This document shows, in pieces, positions 25,433 through 34,851 of a stretch of DNA of 64,000 nucleotides (within the stretch, counting starts at the first letter, position 1; the number at the start of each line of letters is the position of its first letter). Both the position numbers and the translations under genes were made by a program. The stretch is from Rhodococcus globerulus NBRC 14531 (GTDB lineage Bacteria > Actinomycetota > Actinomycetes > Mycobacteriales > Mycobacteriaceae): NCBI RefSeq assembly GCF_001894805.1, contig NZ_BCWX01000007.1, positions 1 to 64,000 of the forward strand, in the 5' to 3' direction. The notes under the pieces were generated by a model. It saw only the letters and a program-made list of their open reading frames with translations, was not told where the DNA came from and did no database searches.

Positions 25433-27001
25433 ATGATCCGAAAAAGACGCTTACTGACAGCGGTCGCGATGGTGTGTACCGCAGCATTCGTGCTGACCGC
25501 CTGCGGCTCCGATTCCGGCAGCAGCAACGAGGGCACCACGGCTGCAGGCGATCCCGTATCCGGCGGTGCCGGCCGCGCGATCATGGCGGGCGAGCCGCGG
25601 TCCCTCGACCCGGCCACGCTGTCCAACACCTGGGCACACCAGGGCATCCTCGGCAACTCGCTGTACGGCACGTTGATGATCAACGACACCAAGACCCTCG
25701 ATGTCACGTACACCATGGCCGAGGACTTCTCGACCGCCGACGGTGGTGCCACGTTCAACCTGAAACTTCGCCCGAACCTGAAGTTCTCGGACGGAACACC
25801 TCTCGACGCCGAGGCGGTCAAGTTCAACTGGGAGCGCCTCAAGGACCCGGCTCTCGGTTCGACGTCTGCTCGCTACGTCGCACAGATCGCAAATTTGAGC
25901 GTCGTCGATCCGGCCAACCTCGCGGTCACGATGGTTACGCCTACCCCGCACTACTCGCAGACCCTCATCGCCAGCTCGATGAACTGGATCGCCTCACCGG
26001 CCGCACTGCAGAAGGGTCAGGCCGGATTCGACGAGAACCCCATCGGTGCCGGACCGTTCACGCTCACCAAGTGGGCGCGACAGGACTCCATCGAATTGGC
26101 AAAGAACCCCACGTATTACGACGCACCGCGCCCGTACCTGGATACCCTCACCATCCGTGTGGCCGCTGACACCAATCAGCGTTACAACACACTCTCGACC
26201 GGTGGCGCTGATCTGATCAACGAATCGAACTGGCAGACGTTGGATACCGCCGAGACCGCGGGCTTCCCGACCGAAATCGTTCCGATGGGCGGCGGCCAGT
26301 ACTTGTCCATGAACTTCCGACGCGCCCCCTTCAACGACGAGCGTGCCCGTCGTGCAGTGTCACTCGCAGTTGACCTCGACGCCATGAACACCGTCGTCTA
26401 CAGCGGCAAGGGCGAGGTCCCGGAGACCCTGTTCCAGGAATCCTCCCCGTTCTACGCGGACATCAAGTTGGGCGAGTACAACAAGGCCGAAGCGCAGAAG
26501 CTCTTCGACGAGCTCGCCGCTGAAGGCAAGCCTGTCTCGTTCACCTTCACGTCGTACCCGACGGCAGAGAGCAAGACCGCCGGTGAGGCACTGCAGGCAC
26601 AGTTGAGCGCCTACAAGAACGTCGAGGCCAAGGTCGACGTGGTCGACTACGCCGCCGCTACCGCCAAGATGGGCACCAAGGACTTCGACATGGTGATCTC
26701 CTCCGCGATCATCCAGGATCCGGATTCCATGTGGTCGACCTTCCACAACAAGTCCCCTGGCAACATCATCGGTGTCGACGATCAGGAACTGAGCGACGCA
26801 CTCGATGTCGGCCGTACCTCGCAGTCGCAGGACGAGCGCAAGGCCGCGTACACGACCGTGCAGGAGCGCCTCGCCGACCTCACCGTCGGACTCTGGTACA
26901 TCCGCGCAGCACCGTCGACCGTGACGGGCAAGGACGTACAGGGCGTCACCATGTACGGCTCGGGCTCGCCGCTCACCGACGCTATGTGGATCGCGAAGTA
27001 G
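25433..27001 (+). CDS. ABC substrate-binding lipoprotein 1 (SBP family 5)
   Basis: A 522-residue secreted lipoprotein. The signal peptide ends in lipobox LTAC with the modified cysteine at residue 24. The mature protein has the family 5 layout, with GEPRSLDPATLSNTWAHQGILGNSLYGTLM near 45-75 and NPIGAGPFTLTKWARQDSIELAKNPTYYDAPRPYLD near 200-236. It captures the transported ligand outside the membrane. It is closely related to the binding proteins at 29120-30694 and 30925-32526, so the operon has three receptors for one pore. GAGAGGGC precedes the ATG. Confidence 0.92.
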   Translation: MIRKRRLLTAVAMVCTAAFVLTACGSDSGSSNEGTTAAGDPVSGGAGRAIMAGEPRSLDPATLSNTWAHQGILGNSLYGTLMINDTKTLDVTYTMAEDFSTADGGATFNLKLRPNLKFSDGTPLDAEAVKFNWERLKDPALGSTSARYVAQIANLSVVDPANLAVTMVTPTPHYSQTLIASSMNWIASPAALQKGQAGFDENPIGAGPFTLTKWARQDSIELAKNPTYYDAPRPYLDTLTIRVAADTNQRYNTLSTGGADLINESNWQTLDTAETAGFPTEIVPMGGGQYLSMNFRRAPFNDERARRAVSLAVDLDAMNTVVYSGKGEVPETLFQESSPFYADIKLGEYNKAEAQKLFDELAAEGKPVSFTFTSYPTAESKTAGEALQAQLSAYKNVEAKVDVVDYAAATAKMGTKDFDMVISSAIIQDPDSMWSTFHNKSPGNIIGVDDQELSDALDVGRTSQSQDERKAAYTTVQERLADLTVGLWYIRAAPSTVTGKDVQGVTMYGSGSPLTDAMWIAK

Positions 27002-27053
27002 CCGAAAGCAATTCGACGCAGTAGCCGACTACAGATCAAAGGGCCGGATCACC

Positions 27054-28052
27054 ATGAACTCTCAGCCACTCCTCGAAGTGAGGAACCTACGTGCCCACAT
27101 CGGCACACCACGCGGAATCGTGCGTGCCGTGGACGGGGTCTCCTTGACCTTGGACCGAAGTCAAGCACTGGGAATCGTCGGTGAATCCGGCTCCGGCAAG
27201 TCCGTCATGGCACGGGCCATCATGGGCCTGATGCCACCGCGTTCGGGCCGATCAGGGGAAGTCACCTTCCAAGGACGCGATCTACTGTCGCTGACGAAGA
27301 AGGAAAAGCTCGAGATCTGGGGCAACCAGATCGCCATGGTCTTCCAAGATCCGGGCAGATCACTCAACCCTGTAGTCAAAGTGGAACGACAGATGACCGA
27401 AGGGATGCGCCGCCATCTCGGAGTCAGCCGTTCCGAAGCTCACAGTCGGGCCCTCGACCTCCTCAAGGAGGTCGGGGTGCCCGACCCCGAACGACGTCTG
27501 AGCAACTACCCCCACGAAATGTCCGGCGGCATGCGCCAACGCGTCATGATCGCGATCGCACTCGCGTGCGAGCCGGATCTGTTGATCGCCGACGAGCCCA
27601 CCACGGCATTGGACGTGACGATTCAGCGCCAGATCCTGGACCTGCTGCGACGCATCCAACGCGAACGTGGCACCTCGATGCTGCTGATCAGCCACGACCT
27701 GGCTGTCGTCGCCGGCCGAACCGACCGCGTCTCCGTCATGTATGCCGGAAAGATCGCCGAAATCGGCTCCACCCGAGAAGTATTCGACGAGCCACGCCAC
27801 CGCTACACCCACGCCCTCCTGGGAGCAACGCCCACCATCGACCACGAACGCCACTCACCGTTGCGTTTGATCGACGGATCGCTCCCCGACCCCACATCCC
27901 CACCCGAGGGTTGCCGCTTCGAGCCACGCTGCGGTCAGGCCGTCGCAGAGTGTTCCACTCCCGGCCTGCAGTTGGAATCAGTTGGCGCAGACCATGACGT
28001 GGCGTGCCTCAACCCGGTCGCCGTTCCGGCGTCGGCAATGTCCGGAAGGTAA
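27054..28052 (+). CDS. ABC transporter ATP-binding protein, DppD-like
   Basis: A 332-residue ATPase. Walker A GESGSGKS is at 43-50, the Q-loop region at [11 protein letters not shown], the signature MSGGMRQRV near 162, Walker [13 protein letters not shown] near 182 and the switch histidine in [10 protein letters not shown]. The C-terminal oligopeptide-transporter extension includes [17 protein letters not shown], a cysteine cluster typical of DppD/OppD ATPases, which can bind Fe-S. It energises import together with the next gene. Confidence 0.92.
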   Translation: MNSQPLLEVRNLRAHIGTPRGIVRAVDGVSLTLDRSQALGIVGESGSGKSVMARAIMGLMPPRSGRSGEVTFQGRDLLSLTKKEKLEIWGNQIAMVFQDPGRSLNPVVKVERQMTEGMRRHLGVSRSEAHSRALDLLKEVGVPDPERRLSNYPHEMSGGMRQRVMIAIALACEPDLLIADEPTTALDVTIQRQILDLLRRIQRERGTSMLLISHDLAVVAGRTDRVSVMYAGKIAEIGSTREVFDEPRHRYTHALLGATPTIDHERHSPLRLIDGSLPDPTSPPEGCRFEPRCGQAVAECSTPGLQLESVGADHDVACLNPVAVPASAMSGR

Positions 28053-28060
28053 AGAATCTC

Positions 28061-29080
28061 ATGGCTGGTAGTGGTAGCGCCCATCTACGGGGCGACGACG
28101 CTCTCCTGAGTGTTCAAGATCTTGTCGTGGAATACCACACAAGTTCCGGAACCGTTCAGGCCGTATCCAAGATCAGTTTCGACGTCCTGCCCGGCGAAAC
28201 CCTCGGCATCGTCGGCGAATCCGGTTGCGGAAAGTCCACCACCGGACGCGCAGTTCTGCGTCTGGACCGAGTCACCGCAGGCCGAATCCGCTTCGGCGAG
28301 GACTGGATCGAAAACGCCGACGAATCGCAGATGCGTAAACTGCGCCGCGACATGCAGATGATCTTCCAAGATCCGGTAGCGTCGCTGAACCCGCGGCGTT
28401 CCGTCAAGGACATCGTCGTCGAGGGCATGGCAGTCGCCGGCGCCCCCACCGCAGAAAAAGTCACCACCTCGGCATCGGTACTCGAACAGGTCGGCCTGTC
28501 CGGTACGCGGTTCGCAGAGATGTTGCCGCGCCAACTTTCCGGCGGCCAGGCACAGCGTGTAGCGATCGCGCGCGCACTCGCACTGAGCCCACGACTGTTG
28601 ATCTGCGACGAACCCGTCTCCGCACTCGACGTCTCCGTGCAGGCACAGATCCTGAACCTCATCGAGGTACTCAAGAGCGAGTTCGACCTCACCGTTGTCT
28701 TCATCGCCCACGACCTCGGTGTGGTGCGAACGGTCAGCGACAACGTCATGGTCATGTACTTGGGCAAAGTCTGCGAATTCGGCGACTCCGTCGAGGTCTA
28801 TGACGACCCCGCACACCCTTACACCCGCGCACTACTCGATTCCGTACCGCTGACCGATCCGGAGAAGGGCTTTGCCGGGCCAGCGCTGGAAGGGGATGTG
28901 CCGTCGCCGCTTTCACCGCCGAGCGGATGCCGATTCCGCACCCGGTGCCCCCAAGTCGAAGAACGTTGCGTTACGGAGGAACCTGAGATGAGAGAGGTTC
29001 GTCCCGGCCAGTTCGCAGCGTGTCACTTCCCCCTGGCTCCGGCGAGCAAGAACCTTCTGGTGGACAGCGTCGCCGGGTGA
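28061..29080 (+). CDS. ABC transporter ATP-binding protein, DppF-like
   Basis: A 339-residue ATPase. Walker A is GESGCGKST at 52-60, the signature is LSGGQAQRVAIARAL, Walker B is LLICDEPVSALD, and the C-terminal extension has PSGCRFRTRCPQVEERC. The start MAGSGSAHLRGDD is eight bases after the DppD-like stop and preceded by GGAAGG; an upstream in-frame ATG at 28004 would overlap that gene. It pairs with the preceding ATPase. Confidence 0.92.
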   Translation: MAGSGSAHLRGDDALLSVQDLVVEYHTSSGTVQAVSKISFDVLPGETLGIVGESGCGKSTTGRAVLRLDRVTAGRIRFGEDWIENADESQMRKLRRDMQMIFQDPVASLNPRRSVKDIVVEGMAVAGAPTAEKVTTSASVLEQVGLSGTRFAEMLPRQLSGGQAQRVAIARALALSPRLLICDEPVSALDVSVQAQILNLIEVLKSEFDLTVVFIAHDLGVVRTVSDNVMVMYLGKVCEFGDSVEVYDDPAHPYTRALLDSVPLTDPEKGFAGPALEGDVPSPLSPPSGCRFRTRCPQVEERCVTEEPEMREVRPGQFAACHFPLAPASKNLLVDSVAG

Positions 29081-29119
29081 ACTCGACTTGCCAGCTGCAT
29101 TACTTCTGAAAGGTCGACC

Positions 29120-30694
29120 ATGATCCGAACGAGGCGCGCACTAGCCGCGACTCTGGCCGCGGTGTGTTCCGTGGCAGTTTTTGTCAGTGCGTGCGGCACC
29201 AGCCCCGCAGAAACCACCGGAACCAGCGCCGATGCCGGTGACCCGGTAGCGGGTGGGGTGGCGCGCGCCATTGTCATCGGCGAACCTCGCACTCTCGACC
29301 CGGCTGGACTGGGTAATTCGTGGACGCGGCAAAGCCTTCTCGGAAACGCGCTGTACGGGACGTTGATGATCGAGGATCCCTCGACGCTCGACATGAAGTT
29401 CACCATGGCGACAGACTTCTCCACAGTCGACGGTGGATCGACGTTCACACTGAAACTTCGCCCCGGGCTGACATTTTCCGACGAAACACCGTTGGATGCG
29501 GCTGCCGTGAAGTTCAACTGGGATCGTCTGCGTGATCCTGCGAATCCATCCGATTCGATCAGGCAGGCGTCGCAGGTGGCGTCCACCGAGGTGGTGGACG
29601 CCACGACTCTGAACGTCGTGATGGCAGCGCCCAGTCCGGTCTTCCCACAGGCGCTGGTGACCGGTGCCATGAACTGGATCGCCTCACCAACTGCATTGCA
29701 GAAGGGGCAAGCCGCCTTCGACGAAAACCCCGTCGGTGCCGGACCGTTCACGCTGACGAGGTGGACACGCCAGGACGTCATGGAGTTGAAGAAGAACCCG
29801 CGGTACTGGGATGCACCGAAGCCGTACCTCGACGGGCTGACCCTCCGAACGGTCGCTGACGCCACGCAACGCCTCAACACGATGATCGCGGGCGGCGCAG
29901 ACTTTGCCATGGAAACGAACTGGGCGAGCCTGGCTCAGGCGCAGGACGCCGGTTTGTCCACCGACACAGTATCGTTCGGCGGCGGACTCTACATGGGCAT
30001 GAACGTGCGGCGCGCACCGTTCGACGACGAACGCGCCCGTCGGGCAGTCTCCATGGCTGTGGATCTCGAAGCAGTCAACACCGTGATCAACGACGGCAAA
30101 GGCGTTGTCCCGCAAACACTCTTCCCGGAAACGTCCCCGTTCTTCTCTGACATTCCACTGACGACCCCCAACAAGGAAACGGCGCAGAAACTCTTCGACG
30201 AGTTGGCCGCCGAGGGCAAACCCCTGTCCTTCACCTTCACCACCTATGCACTGCCGGAGAACAAGGCAACCGCCGAAACTGTGCAGGCGCAACTGAGCGC
30301 CTTCAAGAATGTGTCCATGGATATCGAAGTTGTGGATGCCGCGACCGGAAATTCCCGCAATGCCACTCACGATTTCGACATGATCATTGCATCGGCATTG
30401 TTCCAGGATCCCGATGCCGCGCTGTGGACCGCATTTCATTCCTCCTCGCAGGGAAACATCACCGGAATCAGCGACCAGCAACTCACCGGCGCCCTGGACG
30501 CCGGCCGTGTCGGGAAGACGATCGAGGAACGCCGCGCGGCGTACGAAACCGTGCAGAAGCGTCTGGTAGCACTCAATCCGGGTATTTGGTACGCAAAGTC
30601 TGCACCGTCGGTCATCACTGCAAAGAATGCACATGGCGTTGTGATGTACGGCTTCGGATCACCACTGCCCGAGGAGTTCTGGATGACCAACTGA
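29120..30694 (+). CDS. ABC substrate-binding lipoprotein 2 (SBP family 5)
   Basis: A 524-residue paralogue of the first binding protein. The signal peptide has lipobox VSAC (Cys25). GEPRTLDPAGLGNSWTRQSLLGNALYGTLM and NPVGAGPFTLTRWTRQDVMELKKNPRYWDAPKPYLDGL correspond segment by segment to receptor 1. The receptor probably recognises a related but different ligand. It follows the second ATPase by 39 bases and ends at a very strong hairpin. Confidence 0.92.
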   Translation: MIRTRRALAATLAAVCSVAVFVSACGTSPAETTGTSADAGDPVAGGVARAIVIGEPRTLDPAGLGNSWTRQSLLGNALYGTLMIEDPSTLDMKFTMATDFSTVDGGSTFTLKLRPGLTFSDETPLDAAAVKFNWDRLRDPANPSDSIRQASQVASTEVVDATTLNVVMAAPSPVFPQALVTGAMNWIASPTALQKGQAAFDENPVGAGPFTLTRWTRQDVMELKKNPRYWDAPKPYLDGLTLRTVADATQRLNTMIAGGADFAMETNWASLAQAQDAGLSTDTVSFGGGLYMGMNVRRAPFDDERARRAVSMAVDLEAVNTVINDGKGVVPQTLFPETSPFFSDIPLTTPNKETAQKLFDELAAEGKPLSFTFTTYALPENKATAETVQAQLSAFKNVSMDIEVVDAATGNSRNATHDFDMIIASALFQDPDAALWTAFHSSSQGNITGISDQQLTGALDAGRVGKTIEERRAAYETVQKRLVALNPGIWYAKSAPSVITAKNAHGVVMYGFGSPLPEEFWMTN

Positions 30695-30718
30695 TCTTCC
30701 ACAACTGAAGACACAACT

Positions 30719-30751
30719 ATGGTCCCGCGAGTTGCGAACTCGCGGGACCAT
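30719..30751 (+). terminator. Strong hairpin between binding proteins 2 and 3
   Basis: A 15-bp stem (arm ATGGTCCCGCGAGTT) with a three-base GCG loop starts 24 bases after the stop of the second binding protein. It is likely to end or attenuate the ABC transcript, or to protect its 3' end. Confidence 0.85.
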
Positions 30752-30854
30752 CTTCGTCGTCCGGCAAGGCCGAAGTCACAGGACACGCGGCGTCGATACA
30801 TTCCAATGATTGTCTCGATACGAAATGTCTATTGGACGTACCGCCTGGCGCTGA

Positions 30855-30868
30855 CTTGTAATAACAAG
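30855..30868. promoter_or_regulatory. CTTGT-N4-ACAAG inverted repeat upstream of third binding protein
   Basis: A 5-bp-arm inverted repeat in the short A+T-rich leader of the third binding-protein gene. It resembles GTTGT-N3-ACAAC at 23150-23162 upstream of the ABC operon, though the spacing differs by one base. A shared regulator is possible but weakly supported. Confidence 0.4.
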
Positions 30869-30924
30869 CACCCCTTGCCGATCAGGCAACTTCCCCGGCA
30901 CGCGATTCCTCCGAAAGGCTGACG

Positions 30925-32526
30925 ATGACTCGAGCGCAGCGAGTGTCTTTGAGAAAGTTTCGACCCACACGGCAAGCTAGAACGACACTAGTCTTGGCGT
31001 GTGCGGCGGTGCTCTTCCTGAGTGCTTGCGGCGGCGGAACTGCTGTCGATCAAACATCGACCACTGCAGGAGATCCGGTGGCCGGCGGCAGCGCAGCGCT
31101 CACGTACAACAGCGAGCCTCGCACCCTCGACCCTGCAGCACTGTCCAACACGTGGGCACACCAGGCGGTTCTGGGTAACGCACTGTACGGAACGTTGATC
31201 GTCAACAACGTCGATACCCTCGCGATCGAGTACAAGATGGCCACGGACTTCTCTACCACCGACGGCGGCCGGACCTTCATGTTGAAGCTTCGCCCGGGGC
31301 TTCAGTTCACCGACGGCACTGCGCTCGATGCCGCTGCCGTGAAGTTCAACTGGGACCGATTGCGCGACCCTGCGTTGGCATCGACGTCGCTCCGACAGGC
31401 CGCGCAGGTCGCGAGCAACGATGTGGTGGACGCAACCACACTTCGCGTCACCATGACCTCCCCCAGTCCGCACTTCCCGCAGAACCTGCTCGCCGGCGCC
31501 ATGAACTGGATAGCCTCACCCACGGCTCTACAGAAGGGACAGGCGGCATTCGACGCGGAACCCGTCGGAGCCGGTCCATTCACCCTCGCCAAGTGGATGC
31601 GCCAAGATGTCATCGAACTGTCGAAGAACACGGGTTACTGGGACGCGCCACGTCCATACCTCGACAGCATTACCCTCCGCGCCGCGAGCGATAACGCTCA
31701 GCGACTCAACGCGGTCACGACTGGCGCTGTCGACGTCGCAGCAGAAACGAGTTGGGCGAACCTCGCAAAGGCAGAAGAGGCCGGATTCCCCACTCAGACG
31801 GTGCCGCTGGGCGGCGGCCAGTTCATCGGAATGAATTTCCGCCGAGCACCTTTCGACGATCCCAGGGCTCGCCGGGCAGTCATTCTCGCGATCGATCCGG
31901 AATCGGTCAATGTCGCCGTGTACAACGGCAAGGGGCAAGTTCCCGCCACCCTGTTCCAGAAGAACTCCCCCTACTTCACCGATATTGCGCTGCCGAGTCC
32001 GGACAAGGTCGAAGCTCAGAAACTGTTCGACGAACTGGCAGCCGAAGGCAAGCCTGTCTCCTTTGCCTTCACCACCTACCCGACGCCGGAAGCCAAGGCA
32101 ACGGCCGAGAGCGTTCAGGCCCAGTTGAGTGCATTCGAGAACGTCGAAGCCAAGATCGATGTCGTCGACTTTGCTGCCGCCACGGCGCGCACCGCGGCGC
32201 ACGATTTCGATATGACCATCACGTCTGCGCTCATCCAGGATCCGGATTCCGGTCTGTGGAACGCCTTTCACTCGACCTCACGCGGAAACACGATCGGCGT
32301 CGACGATCGAGAGCTCACCGCTGCGCTGGACGCCGGCCGCGTTGCCGAAGACCCGGCTGCGCGCAAGGAAGCGTACGAAACAGTGCAGAATCGTCTGGTC
32401 GCATTGAATCCCGGGATCTGGTACGTGCGGTCGTCCCCGTCCGTCATCACCGGCAAAAATGTACATGGCGCGCAAATGTACGGCCTTGGATCTTCACTAC
32501 CCGAGGAACTCTGGTTCCAGAACTGA
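30925..32526 (+). CDS. ABC substrate-binding lipoprotein 3 (SBP family 5)
   Basis: A 533-residue third paralogue with a longer charged N-terminus before the signal sequence; the lipobox is LSAC with Cys35. SEPRTLDPAALSNTWAHQAVLGNALYGTLI and EPVGAGPFTLAKWMRQDVIELSKNTGYWDAPRPYLDSI match the other two. By eye it is closest to receptor 1 in the SNTWAHQ region and C-terminal half, suggesting duplication within the locus. It has its own upstream region after the hairpin and lies 32 bases before the sulfatase gene, so those two are likely co-transcribed. Confidence 0.92.
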   Translation: MTRAQRVSLRKFRPTRQARTTLVLACAAVLFLSACGGGTAVDQTSTTAGDPVAGGSAALTYNSEPRTLDPAALSNTWAHQAVLGNALYGTLIVNNVDTLAIEYKMATDFSTTDGGRTFMLKLRPGLQFTDGTALDAAAVKFNWDRLRDPALASTSLRQAAQVASNDVVDATTLRVTMTSPSPHFPQNLLAGAMNWIASPTALQKGQAAFDAEPVGAGPFTLAKWMRQDVIELSKNTGYWDAPRPYLDSITLRAASDNAQRLNAVTTGAVDVAAETSWANLAKAEEAGFPTQTVPLGGGQFIGMNFRRAPFDDPRARRAVILAIDPESVNVAVYNGKGQVPATLFQKNSPYFTDIALPSPDKVEAQKLFDELAAEGKPVSFAFTTYPTPEAKATAESVQAQLSAFENVEAKIDVVDFAAATARTAAHDFDMTITSALIQDPDSGLWNAFHSTSRGNTIGVDDRELTAALDAGRVAEDPAARKEAYETVQNRLVALNPGIWYVRSSPSVITGKNVHGAQMYGLGSSLPEELWFQN

Positions 32527-32558
32527 CCCGTCAACACACCGTTCACCGAAGGAGTGGG

Positions 32559-34796
32559 ATGTCCGCGAATGCGCACAGCCGCAAGGCACCAGAAGGTTCA
32601 CCCAACGTCGTCGTCATCGTTCTCGATGATCTGGGCTTCGGCCAATTCGGCTGCTACGGTTCGGATATCGAGACTCCGAACATCGACAAACTGGCCCAGG
32701 GTGGACTGCGCTACAACCGATTTCATGTCACCGCTCTGTGCTCGCCGACGCGTGCCGCCCTCTTGACCGGGCGCAATCACCATGCCGTTGGAATGGGGTT
32801 TCTCGCCGATATCCCGACGTCGGATCCCGGCTACACCGCCAAGATTCCGCCGGAAGCGGCAACCGTCCCCCGCATCCTGCGTGACGCTGGGTGGAACACA
32901 ATGGCCGTCGGCAAGTGGCACCTACTCCCGTCCGGTGAACGCAGCAGCGCCGGACCGTACGATCGGTGGCCGTCGGGACTTGGCTTCGAGAAGTACTACG
33001 GTTTCCTGCGCGGCGACGCCAACCACTGGGCTCCCGAGTTGGTCCGCGACAACTCGTACGTAGATCCTCCGAGCGGCCCAGAGGACGGCTATCACCTCAC
33101 CGAAGATCTTGCAGACGAGGCTATTCGGATGGTGGTCAACCAGCAGGAGTCGGCGCCGGGCAAACCCTTCTTCCTCTATTTCGCCACCGGCGCCATGCAT
33201 GCGCCGCACCATGTCGAGAGGAAATGGGCGGACGACTACGCCGGTCAATTCGACCTCGGCTGGGATCGATGGCGCCAGAACGTCTTCGAGCGGCAGGTGG
33301 CCGAAGGAATCGTCCCCGCCGATACGATACTGACGGAGCGACCGTCGTGGGTTCCGGACTGGGAGCAGCTCACCTCTGACGAGCGGCGCCTGTACTCACG
33401 TATGCACGAGGTGTACGCCGGGTTCCTGACACACACCGACGCTCAGATCGGCCGCGTCGTGGACAGTCTCGAGGAATTGGGGATCCTCGACAACACACTG
33501 ATATTCGTGATGTCAGACAACGGTGCCAGTGCTGAGGGTGGGGTCGCCGGCACATCCAACGAACACCGGTTCACGCACCGCATTCACGACAACATCGAGG
33601 AGAGTCTCGATCAACTCGAGGATTGGGGTGGAATTCACGGATACCCGCACTACGCCTGGGGTTGGGCCTGGGCCGGTAACACTCCGTTCCAACTGTGGAA
33701 GCGATACACCTGGCTCGGCGGTACTCGTGTCCCGATGATTGCGCACTGGCCCAAGGGCATCAGCTCTGGCGGCGCGGTGCGTGGGCAGTTCGCGCACGTT
33801 ATCGACGTCTTCCCCACAATCTTGGAAGCCTGCGGCGTCACCGCTCCCGATACAGTCGGAGGCGTCGCACAGCAGTCGGTCGACGGGGCAAGCCTGCTGT
33901 CGACGTTCAGCGACGCATCTGCTCCCGACCCGCGGACTGTTCAGTATTTCGAGATGCTCGGTTCACGATCGATCGTGGCGGACGGGTGGAAGGCAACAAC
34001 CAATCACGTGTCGATGGGTGTGATGGACGAGGAACTGCTGATGGAGGGCAGTCGCGATTTCGACAACGACCGTTGGTCGTTGTTCAACCTGGAATCCGAC
34101 TTCTCCGAAGCCAACGACGTGGCCGACGAATTCCCCGACGTCGTAGCGAAACTCGAGCAGCTGTGGTTCGCCGAGGCGGAACGGAACAACGTCACACCGA
34201 TCGCCGACAACCTGCGGGGCCGCACTGCAAGCATTGTGCCGCGGGACTATCCCGTCGGCTCGGACATCACGCTCTATCCGAAGGGCGGTCCGGTCTCGGA
34301 CGAGGCGATTCCCCGACTTTTTGCAGGCGGGCGTATCACCGCTGACGTCGATGTGGCAGCCGAGAATCCCGAGGGCGTTCTGTTTGCTCTCGGAGATTGG
34401 ACCGGTGGCTTCGCGGCGTACGTCTGCGACGGGGTCCTTACCGTCACGGTGGCGACACCGGGCGGGGAGATCCTGCTCTCGGCCGATCGGAAACTCACCA
34501 GTGGACGTCATCAGCTCGGGTGTGTTCTCAGTCCTGTACCCGAAGGCGGTGCGCGCGTGCAGATTTTCGTCGACGGCAACATTGTCGGGACCGGGCACAG
34601 CGATCATTCTCTGCCCCATGCCTGGCAACACGGCGGCACATCGATGACGCTCGGGTACGACCGCGGCCTCCCGGTCAGTAACAGCTACCGTCCGCCTTTC
34701 GCGTGGAACGGAGTGCTGCACCAGGTTCGGATCGAGGCCGGTACGCAGATCATTCCGGAGAAGGATGTCATCAGAATCGCGCTCCAGGTCGAGTAG
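32559..34796 (+). CDS. Arylsulfatase-type sulfatase
   Basis: A 745-residue sulfatase that hydrolyses sulfate esters. Metal residues are in VIVLDDLGFGQFG (Asp23, Asp24). The formylglycine precursor is Cys61 in LCSPTRAALLTGRN, and GKWHL and FVMSDNGAS are conserved. The last 150 residues or so form a beta-rich domain (ITADVDVAAENPEGVLFALGDW onward), as in large actinobacterial AtsA-like enzymes. No signal peptide precedes the catalytic domain, so it is probably cytoplasmic and needs substrate import. GAAGGAG lies upstream of ATG 32559; the frame stays open far upstream but that part shadows the binding protein. It follows binding protein 3 and probably uses its cargo. Confidence 0.92.
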   Translation: MSANAHSRKAPEGSPNVVVIVLDDLGFGQFGCYGSDIETPNIDKLAQGGLRYNRFHVTALCSPTRAALLTGRNHHAVGMGFLADIPTSDPGYTAKIPPEAATVPRILRDAGWNTMAVGKWHLLPSGERSSAGPYDRWPSGLGFEKYYGFLRGDANHWAPELVRDNSYVDPPSGPEDGYHLTEDLADEAIRMVVNQQESAPGKPFFLYFATGAMHAPHHVERKWADDYAGQFDLGWDRWRQNVFERQVAEGIVPADTILTERPSWVPDWEQLTSDERRLYSRMHEVYAGFLTHTDAQIGRVVDSLEELGILDNTLIFVMSDNGASAEGGVAGTSNEHRFTHRIHDNIEESLDQLEDWGGIHGYPHYAWGWAWAGNTPFQLWKRYTWLGGTRVPMIAHWPKGISSGGAVRGQFAHVIDVFPTILEACGVTAPDTVGGVAQQSVDGASLLSTFSDASAPDPRTVQYFEMLGSRSIVADGWKATTNHVSMGVMDEELLMEGSRDFDNDRWSLFNLESDFSEANDVADEFPDVVAKLEQLWFAEAERNNVTPIADNLRGRTASIVPRDYPVGSDITLYPKGGPVSDEAIPRLFAGGRITADVDVAAENPEGVLFALGDWTGGFAAYVCDGVLTVTVATPGGEILLSADRKLTSGRHQLGCVLSPVPEGGARVQIFVDGNIVGTGHSDHSLPHAWQHGGTSMTLGYDRGLPVSNSYRPPFAWNGVLHQVRIEAGTQIIPEKDVIRIALQVE

Positions 34797-34809
34797 CGGG
34801 GCACCGTTC

Positions 34810-34840
34810 TACCTGCCGGGACACGACATCCCGGCAGGTA
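34810..34840 (+). terminator. Hairpin between sulfatase and LysR gene
   Basis: An 11-bp perfect stem (arm TACCTGCCGGG) with a nine-base loop starts 14 bases after the sulfatase stop and ends 11 bases before the LysR start. It can be read as a terminator. Its right arm also covers the only purine-rich ribosome-binding-like sequence (GGCAGGTAG) of the LysR gene. Confidence 0.7.
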
Positions 34841-34851
34841 GACTCGCGCGC

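Noticed and set aside
31752..32558. Upstream extension of the sulfatase frame, open for a further 269 codons
   Set aside because: It overlaps receptor 3 in another frame, has Arg/Ser-rich shadow-type composition, and the clear ribosome binding site and family start are at 32559.
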